A DNA stretch of 64,000 bases from positions 1 through 64,000 of the forward strand of contig JAJDUK010000055.1 in the NCBI GenBank assembly GCA_022826665.1, written 5' to 3'. The notes under the pieces are model-generated. The model was not told the DNA's origin, did not search any database, and worked only from the letters and a program-made list of their open reading frames with translations. A program made the translations under genes and the position numbers. The first letter of the stretch is position 1. Every line of letters starts with the position of its first letter. This document shows, piece after piece, positions 23,726 to 34,033 of the stretch. The stretch is from Alphaproteobacteria bacterium. Its GTDB lineage: Bacteria; Pseudomonadota; Alphaproteobacteria; UBA828.

Positions 23726-26266
23726 ATGCGAAGCCTGTGTCGCCGCATGACGAGACTGGCCCGGGTCGCAATCCTGGTGTTGGCCATCGCGGGGTTGGTC
23801 TCCGCGTGCGGCGGCGGGAGTGGCGACGCTAACCCGCAGACAACGATCCCGCCCACGCCAGACCCTCCACCCACGCCGGATCCGCCACCCGAGCCGGACC
23901 CGCCGCCCACGCCGGATCCTCCGCCCGAGCCGGATCCTCCACCCGAGCCGGATCCACCCCCCGAGCCAGACCCGCCGCCTGTGCCGGAGCCGGAGCCTCC
24001 GGTTGTCTCGCCGGCGTGCGTCGAGACCGTCATCGGGTGTCTGGTGCCGGAGCGATATGAAGTGGAGCGCCAAACAATTGCGGATGCGCATAGCGGCAAG
24101 GTCGACTTCAAGAACCAGTGGGGTTTGACGCTGATCCAGGCCGACGTTGCGTACGCGCAACTCCAGCTAGAGTACGGTATCGGTAGTGACGTCGGCAGTG
24201 GCCAGACCGTCGGTCTGATTGACACCGGAATCGATGCAGGACACCCGGTGTTCGCCGGCAAGACGATAAGCGAACACATATCCGGAAACGCACAGGACGA
24301 GACCGGCGAATCCTTCTCCCACGGCACTGCGGTCGCAAGCGTGATCGCGGCACGGCGGGGAGCGACGTTCAACTACGTCGGTGCGGAGCCCGCGCACGGA
24401 GTCGCTTGGGGCGCCGATATCGCGATGTTGGCTATCCCGACCGGCTCAGGAGGCGGCACCTACGTTCCAGTTACTGTGACCGGGCAAACCAGCGCTGACG
24501 GTCGGTGGGCGTCCAGGCTCAGTCACATGACCAACTGGACGATTGGCGGACGTACGCTCGATTTCGTCAACGTCAGCGTTGGGTATCACGGGATCATCGA
24601 CCAATACAGCGAGCAGGAAATTCGCGATAGCTTCGGCGCTTCGGTCGCGGCGATCGCGCAGGCGGGTGTGGCCGACAAGACGGTCTTCGTTTGGGCCGCT
24701 GGCAACGCGCACGGGGACCCGTGCTTAGCGACCGACTTCGCGAACAACCCGGACTTGTGTGTGAACGAGACGATCAACGCCAAGTCGGTCGAATTCATGC
24801 CCGGCTGGCCGGCGCGGATCGCCGAGCTGCGCGGGCACCTCATCTCCGTCGTGGCCGTCGCGCCTGACAGTGACATGGATGGCGACTACGAGATCGCCGA
24901 CTTCTCCAATCGCTGCGGCATTGCCAAGGACTGGTGCATCGCTGCACCGGGCGAGGACGTCCGGGTGGCCTATTTCGGACCCTACGAGGGGACAGCGGGA
25001 GCGCGGCGCAACGGCACTGGCGGCGGAACATCGTTTGCCGCGCCTGTGGTGACGGGCGCGCTCGTGGTGATGAAGGACTATTTCCGCGACGAGCTGTACA
25101 ACACCGATCTCGTTGCGCGGCTTATGGCGACCGCCAACAAGAGCGGCATTTATGCCGACGCGGATGTCTATGGCCAGGGCCTGCTGGACCTCGCGGCCGC
25201 GACATCACCCGCCGGCACGCTCAGCATTGCACTCGATCAGCGGGTCGAGGGCGTCGGCGTCAGTCTGGCGGCGACCGGGCTTGGGCTGGGCGGTGCCCTC
25301 GGCGACGGGCTCACGTGGGCGCTCGCTGGGAAAGAAGTGGCGGCCTTCGACGAACTCGGCGCGCCATTCTGGTATTCGCTCGGCTCTCTCACCGAGATTG
25401 CGCACCGCCCCTCGGCAGGTGCACGGCTTCGAAGATTCATGGCGCAAGCGCAGGAAGGACGTGAGCCCATCCCCTGGCACCCAACTCTCGGTGCACTCGA
25501 AGATGTCGATGGAGATGGCGTCTCCGCCCCGCCGCGGCTGGGCTTCCTCGGCACGTCGGTGCTGGGAGCCGCCGGCGGGCATCTCTCCCTCGCTGGGCCG
25601 GCGCTAACGATCAGCGCCGCGGGGGAGCGCGGTGTCAGCGCCGCGGCCTTCTCGACAGAGGGCCTGGACGGGCAGTCGCCGGTTTCGGGGGCCACGATCG
25701 CCTGGCGGCCGGAGGGAGCATTGTTCGGTCTGCGCGGCGGCTGGGTTGGCGAGCGAGAGGGCCTTCTCGGCTCCAGCGCGACCGGCGCCTTCGGGCGCAT
25801 GGCGGCTGCATCAGCCTTCGCCGGTGTCGAGACGAGCGAGCAGGTCGGTGCGTGGCATCTCGGTGCCAACGCCGAGATCGGCACGGTCAACGCGTCGGCG
25901 CGCGGCGGGCTGATCGGCGATGTCTCACCGCTGACTACGAGCGCCTTCGCCCTCCACGCGACGCGGACTTGGGCCGACGCGGGCACGCTCACTCTTTCGC
26001 TCTTGCAGCCTCTTCGCGTCGAGGCCGGCAAAGTACGTCTCTCGATCCCGATCGGTCGCACGAAGGATGGTTACGTGCGCCGCAGTTCGGTGACGGCCGA
26101 CCTCGTGCCCACGGGCCGGCAGATCGAAGTCGCGGCCCTGTGGCGGCAGCGGCTTGAGACTGGCGGCGAGCTGCGCTTCGGCGCGATCTGGACCCGCCAT
26201 CCCGGGCATGCCGCTGCGGCAGACCCCGATCTCATGTTGCTGGCGGGTTGGCGCCAGACCTTCTGA
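23726..26266 (+). CDS. Subtilisin-family (S8) serine protease autotransporter with lipobox and Pro-rich spacer
   Basis: 846 aa. A signal with a lipobox-like LVSAC is followed by seven PDPPPx repeats. The S8 triad is visible: Asp in VGLIDTGIDAGHPVF, His in SFSHGTAVASVIAA, Ser in GTGGGTSFAAPVVTGAL, with an oxyanion-type FVWAAGNAHGD. The last about 300 residues are a glycine/alanine-rich strand pattern ending LLAGWRQTF, consistent with an outer-membrane beta-barrel closing on Phe. The domain order resembles SphB1-type lipidated autotransporter proteases that mature other surface proteins. The start at 23726 has GGAGG 10 nt upstream; the frame opens at 23651. Confidence 0.85.
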   Translation: MRSLCRRMTRLARVAILVLAIAGLVSACGGGSGDANPQTTIPPTPDPPPTPDPPPEPDPPPTPDPPPEPDPPPEPDPPPEPDPPPVPEPEPPVVSPACVETVIGCLVPERYEVERQTIADAHSGKVDFKNQWGLTLIQADVAYAQLQLEYGIGSDVGSGQTVGLIDTGIDAGHPVFAGKTISEHISGNAQDETGESFSHGTAVASVIAARRGATFNYVGAEPAHGVAWGADIAMLAIPTGSGGGTYVPVTVTGQTSADGRWASRLSHMTNWTIGGRTLDFVNVSVGYHGIIDQYSEQEIRDSFGASVAAIAQAGVADKTVFVWAAGNAHGDPCLATDFANNPDLCVNETINAKSVEFMPGWPARIAELRGHLISVVAVAPDSDMDGDYEIADFSNRCGIAKDWCIAAPGEDVRVAYFGPYEGTAGARRNGTGGGTSFAAPVVTGALVVMKDYFRDELYNTDLVARLMATANKSGIYADADVYGQGLLDLAAATSPAGTLSIALDQRVEGVGVSLAATGLGLGGALGDGLTWALAGKEVAAFDELGAPFWYSLGSLTEIAHRPSAGARLRRFMAQAQEGREPIPWHPTLGALEDVDGDGVSAPPRLGFLGTSVLGAAGGHLSLAGPALTISAAGERGVSAAAFSTEGLDGQSPVSGATIAWRPEGALFGLRGGWVGEREGLLGSSATGAFGRMAAASAFAGVETSEQVGAWHLGANAEIGTVNASARGGLIGDVSPLTTSAFALHATRTWADAGTLTLSLLQPLRVEAGKVRLSIPIGRTKDGYVRRSSVTADLVPTGRQIEVAALWRQRLETGGELRFGAIWTRHPGHAAAADPDLMLLAGWRQTF
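23858..23983 (+). repeat. Seven 18-bp tandem units encoding PDPPPx
   Basis: The 126-bp tract is exactly seven 18-nt units, each encoding PDPPP followed by T, E or V. Synonymous differences among units show it is not a fresh duplication. It encodes a rigid polyproline spacer between the lipidated N-terminus and the protease domain. Confidence 0.9.
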
Positions 26267-26332
26267 CGTGAATTTGAATCAATTGAATGGACGCATCGCC
26301 AATTGAGAAGGCAGAGCATGTCGTGCCGTTGC

Positions 26333-26360
26333 GCTGGTCAGTGGCATGCTGCTGACCAGC
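26333..26360. other. Perfect 9-bp stem-loop downstream of the autotransporter gene
   Basis: GCTGGTCAG (26333-26341) pairs with CTGACCAGC (26352-26360) with a 10-nt loop, 67 bp after the autotransporter stop. It lacks a T-run. It may terminate or stabilise that message. Confidence 0.4.
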
Positions 26361-26442
26361 TGCGACAGTTCAATGACAGTGCCGCGATGGTGCTATAACG
26401 ATTCGGTAACCGTTGACGCTTTTCATGGTCACGCTCAAACTT

Positions 26443-26470
26443 TTGTCGTCGAGTCGTTATTCGCGATAAT
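26443..26470 (+). promoter_or_regulatory. Candidate sigma-70-type promoter of the HU gene
   Basis: TTGTCG (26443-26448) and GATAAT (26465-26470) are separated by 16 bp, with the -10 ending 36 bp before the HU start. The -10 matches 5 of 6 consensus positions and the -35 four. Confidence 0.35.
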
Positions 26471-26506
26471 CGGTATCGAACCCCAAGAGTGAAATGGGAG
26501 CGAGCA

Positions 26507-26782
26507 ATGAACAAGGCTGAGCTGATCAGGGCTGTCGCAAGCGACGCGGACATTTCCAACGCCGACGCTGCGCGCGCGGTGGACAGTGTGTTCGGCGCCA
26601 TTACCGACACGCTGCGGAGCGGCTCCGACGTCAGGCTGGCGGGGTTTGGTTCGTTCAGCGTCGTCGAACGGAAGGCCACGACCGGACGAAACCCCCGCAC
26701 AGGCGAAACGATTGCGATCGCCGCCTCCAAGCAGCCGAAGTTCAAGGCCGGCAAGACGCTCAAGGACGCGGTCAACGCCTGA
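26507..26782 (+). CDS. hup: HU-family DNA-binding protein
   Basis: 91 aa, typical HU size. It starts MNKAELIRAVASDADISNAD and has the DNA-binding arm signature GFGSFSVVERKATTGRNPRT, then a C-terminal PKFKAGKTLKDAVN. HU dimers bend DNA and compact the nucleoid. The start at 26507 follows GGGAG; an in-frame ATG at 26489 lies further up. In many alphaproteobacteria HU follows lon and precedes tRNAs and nuoA; here the tRNA and nuo part is kept, with an autotransporter gene on the other side. Confidence 0.95.
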   Translation: MNKAELIRAVASDADISNADAARAVDSVFGAITDTLRSGSDVRLAGFGSFSVVERKATTGRNPRTGETIAIAASKQPKFKAGKTLKDAVNA

Positions 26783-26803
26783 CAGCTGCCGCGCTGGCCG
26801 GGC

Positions 26804-26876
26804 GGGCGGTTAGCTCAGCTGGGAGAGCGCTTGGTTTACACCCAAGAGGTCGGCGGTTCGATCCCGTCACCGCCCA
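26804..26876 (+). tRNA. tRNA-Val (anticodon UAC)
   Basis: A complete cloverleaf: acceptor GGGCGGT pairs with ACCGCCC, anticodon stem CTTGG/CCAAG encloses TTTACAC (anticodon TAC), and the T-arm has GGTTCGATCCC-type sequence. The 3' CCA is not encoded (ACCGG follows). Confidence 0.95.
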
Positions 26877-27049
26877 CCGGGCGTCGGTTGTTCCAGGGGT
26901 GCGGAGAGGTAGAGGCTTAGCCGAGGAGGCCGGGCCCCGCAGCGCGCGGTCCCTTCCGCTCCGACTCTCAGCCAAGCAACTTGACCGCGCCGGACCCCTG
27001 CTCTACATGGAGGCGGCCGGCGCGGCGACGGCACGCCGCCGGACCTGTC

Positions 27050-27128
27050 GGGGGTGTAGCTCAGCCTGGTTTAGAGCGCCGGCCTGTCACGCCGGAGGTC
27101 GCGGGTTCGAGTCCCGTCACTCCCGCCA
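27050..27128 (+). tRNA. tRNA-Asp (anticodon GUC)
   Basis: A complete cloverleaf: acceptor GGGGGTG pairs with CACTCCC (one G-T pair), anticodon stem CCGGC/GCCGG encloses CTGTCAC (anticodon GTC), discriminator G, and CCA encoded at 27126-27128. Confidence 0.95.
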
Positions 27129-27137
27129 CTCCCGCCA
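27120..27137 (+). repeat. Tandem duplication of the tRNA-Asp 3' end
   Basis: CTCCCGCCA at 27120-27128, the tRNA 3' end, is repeated at once at 27129-27137. Such duplications can be left by slippage or by past site-specific integration at a tRNA end; no integrase is nearby. Confidence 0.6.
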
Positions 27138-27309
27138 CTTCCCCGGGGCGCCGTTCTTGAGCACCGGGACGAGAAGAGCTGCAACGGGGTGCCGTTTTGA
27201 TGCAGGCTGCGGGATTCGGGGGTGGCCGGGGATGGCTGCGGCGCGAATGCCGCAGGGATTCCGCCGGCGAACCGTTGGCCGCACGAGGCCGATCGGTAGG
27301 TGATCGCTG

Positions 27310-27684
27310 ATGACTGCATCGACTGATCTTCTCCTCGAATATCTGCCCATCGTCATCTTTCTCGGTATCGCCGGTGTGATGGCGATTGCCGCCATCGCGG
27401 GCTCCTACGTGCTCGCGCCGCAACGGCCCGATCGCGACAAGATCGCCGCCTACGAGTGCGGCTTCGACGCCTTCGAAGATGCGCGCGGCCGCTTCGACGT
27501 GCGCTTCTATCTCGTCGCCATTCTCTTCATCATCTTCGACCTCGAGGTCGCCTACCTGTTTCCGTGGGCGGTGTCGTTTAGCGAGATCGGGCTCTACGGC
27601 TTCTGGTCGATGATCGTGTTCCTCGGGCTGCTGACCATCGGCTTCGTCTACGAGTGGAAGAAAGGCGCGCTCGAATGGGAGTAG
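27310..27684 (+). CDS. nuoA: NADH-quinone oxidoreductase subunit A
   Basis: 124 aa with three transmembrane segments and the NuoA hallmark loop [20 protein letters not shown], followed by [19 protein letters not shown]. It is a small membrane subunit at the junction of the peripheral and membrane arms of complex I. It opens a complete nuoA-N operon and overlaps nuoB by 10 bp. Confidence 0.97.
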   Translation: MTASTDLLLEYLPIVIFLGIAGVMAIAAIAGSYVLAPQRPDRDKIAAYECGFDAFEDARGRFDVRFYLVAILFIIFDLEVAYLFPWAVSFSEIGLYGFWSMIVFLGLLTIGFVYEWKKGALEWE

Positions 27685-28229
27685 AGAGCACGACCGTCGG
27701 CCTGCCGGGCAAGCCGCTGGCGGCGGGTGAGGCCCAGGATCAGGCGCTCGCGCTGGTCAGCGACGAGCTGAACGACAAGGGCTTCGTCGTCGCCCAGCTC
27801 GACAGCGTCATCAACTGGGCGCGCACCGGCTCGCTCTGGCCGATGACGTTTGGCCTCGCGTGCTGCGCGGTCGAGTTCATGCAGACCATCGCGTCCCGCT
27901 ACGACATCGACCGCATCGGCATGGTGCCGCGCGCAAGCCCGCGCCAATCGGACGTAATGATCGTCGCCGGCACGCTCTGCAACAAGATGGCGCCCGCCTT
28001 CCGGCGGGTCTACGACCAGATGCCGGAGCCACGCTACGTCATCTCCATGGGCAGCTGCGCCAATGGTGGCGGCTACTATCACTATTCCTATTCGGTGGTG
28101 CGGGGCTGCGATCGTGTCGTGCCGGTGGATGTCTACGTCCCCGGCTGTCCGCCCACGGCCGAAGCGCTGCTCTACGGCATCATGCAATTGCAGCGGAAGA
28201 TCCGGCGCGAAGGGACCATCGCCCGCTAG
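27675..28229 (+). CDS. nuoB: NADH-quinone oxidoreductase subunit B
   Basis: 184 aa. Cysteine ligands of Fe-S cluster N2 are present: tandem CC in [14 protein letters not shown] in [16 protein letters not shown] and C in [16 protein letters not shown]. It passes electrons to quinone. The start was placed at 27675 (ATG GGA GTA), overlapping the nuoA stop; the frame also opens at 27654. Confidence 0.97.
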   Translation: MGVESTTVGLPGKPLAAGEAQDQALALVSDELNDKGFVVAQLDSVINWARTGSLWPMTFGLACCAVEFMQTIASRYDIDRIGMVPRASPRQSDVMIVAGTLCNKMAPAFRRVYDQMPEPRYVISMGSCANGGGYYHYSYSVVRGCDRVVPVDVYVPGCPPTAEALLYGIMQLQRKIRREGTIAR

Positions 28230-28253
28230 CGCGCGGGCAGAGCGGGCGAGGGG

Positions 28254-28883
28254 ATGGACACGGCCGGATTACGCGACCTGGGCGAACACGTCGCGACCAG
28301 TCTCAGCGACTACGTGTTCGCGGCCGAGGTGACCCGCGACGAGCTGACCGTGGACGCGCGTGCGGACCAGGTGGTGCGTGTGCTCAAGTTCCTGAAGGAC
28401 GATCCGCGCTGCCGCTTCGAGCAGCTGACCGACCTCTGCGGCGTCGATTACCCGGAACGCGACCCGCGCTTCGATGTCGTCTATCACCTGCTCAGTTTGA
28501 GCCACAATTGCCGGTTGCGCCTCAAGGTCGGGGTCAACGAGGATCAACCGGTGCCGTCGGCGACCGAGATCTACCCCTCCGCCGGCTGGTGGGAGCGCGA
28601 GACCTGGGACCTCTACGGCATCTACTTCGCCGGCAATCCGGATCTGCGCCGCCTGCTCACGGACTACGGCTTCGACGGTCATCCGCTGCGCAAGGATTTC
28701 CCGCTCACGGGCTATGTCGAGCTGCGCTACGACTCAGAGCAGAAGCGGGTTGTGTACGAGCCGGTGAAGCTCACCCAGGAGTTCCGCCGCTTCGACTTCC
28801 TGAGCCCCTGGGAAGGCGCGTCTTACCCGCTGCCGGGCGACGAGAAGGCGGATGAAGCGGGCGAGGACGGGCGCGAGTCATGA
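28254..28883 (+). CDS. nuoC: NADH-quinone oxidoreductase subunit C
   Basis: 209 aa, the 30-kDa subunit of the peripheral arm. Family motifs are [26 protein letters not shown] and [18 protein letters not shown]. It is encoded separately from NuoD, unlike the fused enterobacterial form, and overlaps nuoD by 4 bp. The C-terminus carries an acidic extension. Confidence 0.97.
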   Translation: MDTAGLRDLGEHVATSLSDYVFAAEVTRDELTVDARADQVVRVLKFLKDDPRCRFEQLTDLCGVDYPERDPRFDVVYHLLSLSHNCRLRLKVGVNEDQPVPSATEIYPSAGWWERETWDLYGIYFAGNPDLRRLLTDYGFDGHPLRKDFPLTGYVELRYDSEQKRVVYEPVKLTQEFRRFDFLSPWEGASYPLPGDEKADEAGEDGRES

Positions 28884-30058
28884 GCGAGCGCCAAATCCGC
28901 AACATGACCGTGAACTTCGGGCCGCAGCATCCGGCGGCGCACGGCGTGCTGCGCCTGGTGCTGGAGATGGATGGCGAGGTGGTGGAGCGCGCCGACCCGC
29001 ACATCGGCCTGCTCCATCGCGGCACCGAGAAGCTGATCGAGTACAAGACCTACCTGCAGGCAGTGCCCTACTTCGACCGGCTCGACTACGTCGCGCCGAT
29101 GAACCAGGAGCACGCCTACGCGCTCGCCGTCGAGGCCCTGCTCGGACTCGAGATTCCCAGGCGGGCGCAGTACATCCGGGTGCTCTACAGCGAGATTTCG
29201 CGCATCGCCAACCACTTGATGAACATCTGCACCATGGCGCTCGACGTCGGCGCGATGACGCCCTTCTTCTGGGGCTTCGAGGAGCGTGAGCTGACCATGG
29301 AGTTCTACGAGCGGGCCTCGGGCTCGCGCCTCCATGCCGCCTACTTCCGCCCCGGCGGTGTCGCCTACGATCTCGCTCCGGAGCTGCTCTCGGACATCGG
29401 CGCGTGGAACGAGAAGTTCCCCAAGGTCATCGACGACATCGAGAACGTGCTGACCGAGAACCGCATCTTCAAGCAGCGGACGGTGGACATCGGTATTCTG
29501 AGCCCGCAGGAGGCCTTCGATTGGGGGCTTACCGGGCCGGTGCTGCGCGGCTCCGGCGTCTCCTGGGACCTGCGCCGCAACCAGCCCTACGAGGTCTACA
29601 GCGAGCTCGACTTCGGGGTGCCCGTCGGCTCCAACGGCGATTGCTACGAGCGCTATCTCGTCCGCATGGAGGAGATGAGACAGTGTGTCAAGATAATCGC
29701 GCAATGCCTTGAAAAAATACCGGAAGGGCCGGTCAAGGTTCAGGACAACAAGATCACGCCGCCGGCCAGGGCCGAGATGAAGGAATCGATGGAGGCGCTG
29801 ATCCATCACTTCAAGCTCTACACCGAGGGCTACCACGTGCCGGCGGGCGAGGCCTATCGCGCTGTGGAGGCGCCGAAGGGCGAGTTCGGGGTCTATCTCG
29901 TGGCCGACGGCACCAACCGGCCCTATCGCTGCAAGATCAGGGCGCCGGGCTTTGCGCACCTTCAGGTGCTCGACCACATGAGCAAGGGCCACATGCTGGC
30001 GGACACGGTGGCCAACCTCGCGAGCATGGATATCGTGTTCGGGGAGATCGACCGGTGA
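28880..30058 (+). CDS. nuoD: NADH-quinone oxidoreductase subunit D
   Basis: 392 aa, the 49-kDa subunit that lines the quinone pocket with NuoB. The opening [19 protein letters not shown] carries the conserved quinone-site histidine region, and the end [11 protein letters not shown] is standard. It overlaps nuoC and nuoE by 4 bp each, so these three are translationally coupled. Confidence 0.97.
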   Translation: MSERQIRNMTVNFGPQHPAAHGVLRLVLEMDGEVVERADPHIGLLHRGTEKLIEYKTYLQAVPYFDRLDYVAPMNQEHAYALAVEALLGLEIPRRAQYIRVLYSEISRIANHLMNICTMALDVGAMTPFFWGFEERELTMEFYERASGSRLHAAYFRPGGVAYDLAPELLSDIGAWNEKFPKVIDDIENVLTENRIFKQRTVDIGILSPQEAFDWGLTGPVLRGSGVSWDLRRNQPYEVYSELDFGVPVGSNGDCYERYLVRMEEMRQCVKIIAQCLEKIPEGPVKVQDNKITPPARAEMKESMEALIHHFKLYTEGYHVPAGEAYRAVEAPKGEFGVYLVADGTNRPYRCKIRAPGFAHLQVLDHMSKGHMLADTVANLASMDIVFGEIDR

Positions 30059-30648
30059 CGGGCACGGCGGCCAACGGCGGCGAGAGCTTCGCCTTTACGC
30101 CCGAAAACCGGGCCAAGGCGGATGCGGTGATCGCCAAGTACCCGGCGGGCTGCCAGGCCAGCGCAGTGCTGCCTCTGCTCGACCTTGCGCAGCGCCAGAA
30201 TGGCGGCTGGATCTCCCAGGCGGTGATGGAGCACGTGGCCGAGCTGCTCGACATGGCGTCGATCCGAATCTACGAGGTCGCGACCTTCTACACGATGCTG
30301 AACCTGGAGCCGGTCGGCCGCCATCACGTCCAGCTTTGCCGCACGACGCCCTGCTGGCTGCGGGGCTCGGACGCGCTGCGCGACGCCTGCCGGGAGGAGC
30401 TCGGCATCGGCCTTGGTGGGACCACCGATGACGGGCTTTTCACTCTGACCGAAGTCGAGTGCCTCGGTGCTTGCGTCAACGCGCCCATGGTGCAGATCGA
30501 CGACCACTTCTACGAGGACCTGGACCCGGCGCGCATGAAGGAGATTCTGCGTGCCTTCCGGGCTGGGAACCCGCCCGAGTCGGGCCCGCAGACCGGCCGC
30601 CAGACTTCGGCGCCTGCCTCCGGCCTGACGACACTGACCGAGCTTTGA
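30055..30648 (+). CDS. nuoE: NADH-quinone oxidoreductase subunit E
   Basis: 197 aa, the 24-kDa subunit with a thioredoxin-like [2Fe-2S] domain. Ligands lie in [12 protein letters not shown] and [11 protein letters not shown]. It begins with GTG overlapping the nuoD stop. A Ser/Thr/Pro-rich tail follows the domain. It is part of the NADH-oxidising module with NuoF and NuoG. Confidence 0.95.
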   Translation: MTGTAANGGESFAFTPENRAKADAVIAKYPAGCQASAVLPLLDLAQRQNGGWISQAVMEHVAELLDMASIRIYEVATFYTMLNLEPVGRHHVQLCRTTPCWLRGSDALRDACREELGIGLGGTTDDGLFTLTEVECLGACVNAPMVQIDDHFYEDLDPARMKEILRAFRAGNPPESGPQTGRQTSAPASGLTTLTEL

Positions 30649-30650
30649 GC

Positions 30651-31961
30651 ATGCTCAGCGATTCCGACCGCATCTTCACCAACCTCTACGGCGCCCAGGA
30701 CCCGGGTCTGGCCGGCGCTCGCGCGCGGGGCGACTGGGACGGCACGGCGGCGCTGATGGCCAAGGGCCACGACTGGATCATCGATCAGGTCAAAGAGTCC
30801 GGCCTGCGCGGGCGCGGCGGCGCTGGCTTCCCGACCGGGCTGAAGTGGTCCTTCATGCCGAAGGAGGAGGCCCCAGGCCGCCCGCATTACCTCGTGGTCA
30901 ATGCCGACGAGAGCGAGCCCGGCACCTGCAAGGACCGGGACATGATGCGGCACGACCCGCACAAGCTGATCGAGGGATGCCTGATCTCGGGCTTCGCCAT
31001 GCGGGCGCACGCGGCCTACATCTACATTCGCGGCGAGTTCTACGACGAGGCGGTCGCGCTGCAGGCGGCGATCGACGAAGCCTATGACGCGGGCCTCATC
31101 GGCAAGACCCCCTGCGGCACCGACTGGCCCTTCGATGTCTACCTGCATCGGGGCGCCGGTGCCTACATCTGCGGCGAGGAGACAGGGCTGCTCGAGAGCC
31201 TGGAGGGCAAGCCGGGGCGGCCCCGCCTCAAGCCGCCCTTCCCGGCGGCGGTCGGGCTCTACGGCTGTCCGTCGACGGTCAACAATGTCGAAACGATTGC
31301 GGTCGTGCCCACCATCCTGCGGCGCGGCGCCGACTGGTTCGCCGCTCTCGGCCGGCCCAAGAACACCGGCACCAAGGTCTTCTGCATCTCCGGCCACGTG
31401 AACCAGCCGTGCAACGTGGAAGAGGAGATGGGTATCCCCATGCGCGAGCTGATCGAGAAGCACGCGGGCGGGGTGTGCGGCGGCTGGGACAACCTGCAGG
31501 CGGTGATTCCCGGTGGTGCCTCGGTGCCGCTGCTGCCCAAGTCGATCTGCGACGACGTGCTGATGGACTTCGATTCGCTGATGGCGGAGAAATCCGGTCT
31601 CGGTACGGCGGCGGTGATCGTGATGGACAAGTCGGCCGACGTGGTCGAGGCCATCGCCCGGCTCTCGCACTTCTACATGCACGAGAGCTGCGGCCAGTGC
31701 ACGCCCTGCCGCGAGGGCACCGGCTGGGTCTACCGCGTGATGCTGCGGCTGATCAGGGGCGAGGCGTCGGTCGAAGAGATCGACATGCTGTGGGACGTGG
31801 TGGGACAGATCGAGGGCCACACCATCTGCGCCCTCGGCGATGCCGCCGCGTGGCCGGTGCAGGGGCTGATCCGCCACTTCCGGCCCGAGCTCGAGCGGCG
31901 CATCCTGGCCGAGAAGGTCGGCGGTGGTGGTACTGACGCCGCAGCGGCGGCTGCGGCCTGA
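30651..31961 (+). CDS. nuoF: NADH-quinone oxidoreductase subunit F
   Basis: 436 aa, the 51-kDa subunit that binds NADH, FMN and one [4Fe-4S] cluster. Visible: glycine-rich [28 protein letters not shown] and the cluster motif [15 protein letters not shown]. The ATG at 30651, 2 bp after nuoE, was chosen over a long 5' extension of the frame. The C-terminal alanine-rich tail is slightly longer than usual. Confidence 0.97.
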   Translation: MLSDSDRIFTNLYGAQDPGLAGARARGDWDGTAALMAKGHDWIIDQVKESGLRGRGGAGFPTGLKWSFMPKEEAPGRPHYLVVNADESEPGTCKDRDMMRHDPHKLIEGCLISGFAMRAHAAYIYIRGEFYDEAVALQAAIDEAYDAGLIGKTPCGTDWPFDVYLHRGAGAYICGEETGLLESLEGKPGRPRLKPPFPAAVGLYGCPSTVNNVETIAVVPTILRRGADWFAALGRPKNTGTKVFCISGHVNQPCNVEEEMGIPMRELIEKHAGGVCGGWDNLQAVIPGGASVPLLPKSICDDVLMDFDSLMAEKSGLGTAAVIVMDKSADVVEAIARLSHFYMHESCGQCTPCREGTGWVYRVMLRLIRGEASVEEIDMLWDVVGQIEGHTICALGDAAAWPVQGLIRHFRPELERRILAEKVGGGGTDAAAAAAA

Positions 31962-31972
31962 GGACGCAAGCG

Positions 31973-34033
31973 ATGACGACGCTCACCATCGACGGCGCCG
32001 AGATCACGGTGGAGCCCGGCTCGACCGTGATGCAGGCCTGCATCGAGGCCGGCAAGGAGATTCCGCACTTCTGTTTCCACGACCGGCTCTCCATCGCCGG
32101 CAACTGCCGCATGTGCCTGGTGGAGATGGAGCGCTCGCCGAAGCCCATCGCCTCCTGCGCGATGCCGGCGGCGGACGGCATGGTGATCCGCACCGACACG
32201 CCGCAGGTAAAAAAGGCGCGGGAAGGGGTGATGGAGTTCCTGCTCATCAATCACCCGCTCGACTGCCCGATCTGCGACCAGGGCGGCGAGTGCGACCTGC
32301 AGGACCAGGCCATGGCCTATGGCCGGCACTTCAGCCGCTTCGACGAGGGCAAGCGCGCGGTGCGCGACAAGGACGTCGGGCCGCTGATCGAGACCATCAT
32401 GACGCGCTGCATCCACTGCACGCGCTGCATCCGCTTCGCCGACGAGATCGCGGGGGTCGAGGAGTTCGGCGCGGTCTTCCGCGGCGAGCACATGGAAATC
32501 GGCACCTATGTCGAGAAGGCTGTGAGTTCCGAACTCAGCGGCAACATGATCGACCTGTGTCCCGTCGGCGCGCTGACTTCCAAGCCCTACGCATTCGTCG
32601 CGCGCTCGTGGGAGCTCCGGACCACCGAGACGGTCGACGTGCTCGATGCGGTCGGCTCCAACATCCGGGTCGATGCGCGGGGGACCGAAGTATTGCGGGT
32701 CGTGCCGCGCCTCCACGACGACATCAACGAGGAGTGGCTCTCCGACAAGAGCCGGTTCGCCTACGACGGGCTGCGCCGGCGCCGGCTCGACCGCTGCTAC
32801 GTGCGCCGCAACGGCGCGCTGGAAGCCGCGAGCTGGGCCGAGGCGTTCGACGCCATCGCGGCGGCAGCAGACGGCTTAGACGGAAGCCAAATCGCGGCGC
32901 TCGCCGGCGACACGGCGGACTGCGAATCCATGACCGCGCTTGCCGACCTCATGGCGGCGCTGGGCTCGCCCAACCTCGATTGCCGGCAGGACGGCGCCAG
33001 GCTCGATGCGACGAGCCGGGTCTCCTACCTGTTCAACACCACCATCGCCGGGATCGAGGAAGCGGATGCGATCCTCCTGGTCGGCACCAACCCGCGCTGG
33101 GAGGCGTCGCTGGTCAACGCGCGCATCCGCAAGCGCTGGCGCCGGGGCGGGCTGAAAGTCGGCGTGATCGGCCCGCAGATGGACCTGACCTACCCCTACC
33201 ATCATCTGGGAGACGGGCCGCAGAGCCTCGCCACGCTCGCGAAGGGGGGCGACGCCTTCGCCGACGTTCTGAAGATGGCCGAGAAGCCCATGCTGATCGT
33301 CGGAATGGGCGCGCTGACACGGCCCGATGGCGCCCAGGTGCTGGCGCACGCCAGGGCGGTCGCAGAGGCGACGGGCATGGTCGCCGACGGCTGGAACGGC
33401 TTCAACGTGTTGCACACGGCCGCCGCCCGCGTCGGCGGGCTCGACCTCGGCTTCGTGCCGGGGGAGGGGGGCTGCGACACGGCGGCCATCTGCGAGGGCG
33501 CCGCGAGCGGCGGGATCAAGCTGCTCTATCTGCTTGGCGCCGACGAGATTGCGCTGGAGCGGCCGGAGAACTGCTTCGTCGTCTATCAAGGCCACCACGG
33601 CGATGCCGGGGCGCGGCTCGCTGACGTGATCCTGCCGGGCGCTGCATACACCGAGAAGGACGGCACCTACGTCAACCTGGAAGGCCGGCCGCAGCGGGCC
33701 TACGCGGCATCCGCACCGCTCGGCGATGCGCGGGAGGACTGGCGCATCCTGCGCGCGCTCTCCGCCCGTCTCGGCAAGCCGCTCGCTTACGACACGCTGG
33801 ACGAGCTGCGCGTCCGGATGGTGGAGCGGGCGCCGGCGCTTGCCGCCATCGGCGAGATTACACCGGCGCCGTGGGGCGAATTCGGTGCCGCCGGCGCCAT
33901 GGATGACGCGCCATTCGCGTGCCCCATCGGCGACTTCTACCTGACCGACCCGATTACCCGCGCGTCCCAGACCATGACCGAGTGCAGCGCCGCGTTCGTC
34001 GCTGCGGCAGAAGAGGCCCGCGCCGATGGCTGA
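31973..34033 (+). CDS. nuoG: NADH-quinone oxidoreductase subunit G
   Basis: 686 aa, the 75-kDa subunit. The N-terminus has a [2Fe-2S] ferredoxin domain ([11 protein letters not shown]), then [17 protein letters not shown] and [13 protein letters not shown] for [4Fe-4S] clusters. The remainder is a molybdopterin-oxidoreductase-like domain that lacks cofactor function in complex I. It overlaps nuoH by 8 bp. Confidence 0.96.
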   Translation: MTTLTIDGAEITVEPGSTVMQACIEAGKEIPHFCFHDRLSIAGNCRMCLVEMERSPKPIASCAMPAADGMVIRTDTPQVKKAREGVMEFLLINHPLDCPICDQGGECDLQDQAMAYGRHFSRFDEGKRAVRDKDVGPLIETIMTRCIHCTRCIRFADEIAGVEEFGAVFRGEHMEIGTYVEKAVSSELSGNMIDLCPVGALTSKPYAFVARSWELRTTETVDVLDAVGSNIRVDARGTEVLRVVPRLHDDINEEWLSDKSRFAYDGLRRRRLDRCYVRRNGALEAASWAEAFDAIAAAADGLDGSQIAALAGDTADCESMTALADLMAALGSPNLDCRQDGARLDATSRVSYLFNTTIAGIEEADAILLVGTNPRWEASLVNARIRKRWRRGGLKVGVIGPQMDLTYPYHHLGDGPQSLATLAKGGDAFADVLKMAEKPMLIVGMGALTRPDGAQVLAHARAVAEATGMVADGWNGFNVLHTAAARVGGLDLGFVPGEGGCDTAAICEGAASGGIKLLYLLGADEIALERPENCFVVYQGHHGDAGARLADVILPGAAYTEKDGTYVNLEGRPQRAYAASAPLGDAREDWRILRALSARLGKPLAYDTLDELRVRMVERAPALAAIGEITPAPWGEFGAAGAMDDAPFACPIGDFYLTDPITRASQTMTECSAAFVAAAEEARADG

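Noticed and set aside
23858-23983. Tandem 18-bp units considered as a CRISPR or regulatory repeat
   Set aside because: The units are in frame and encode PDPPPx inside a clear coding sequence, without spacers.
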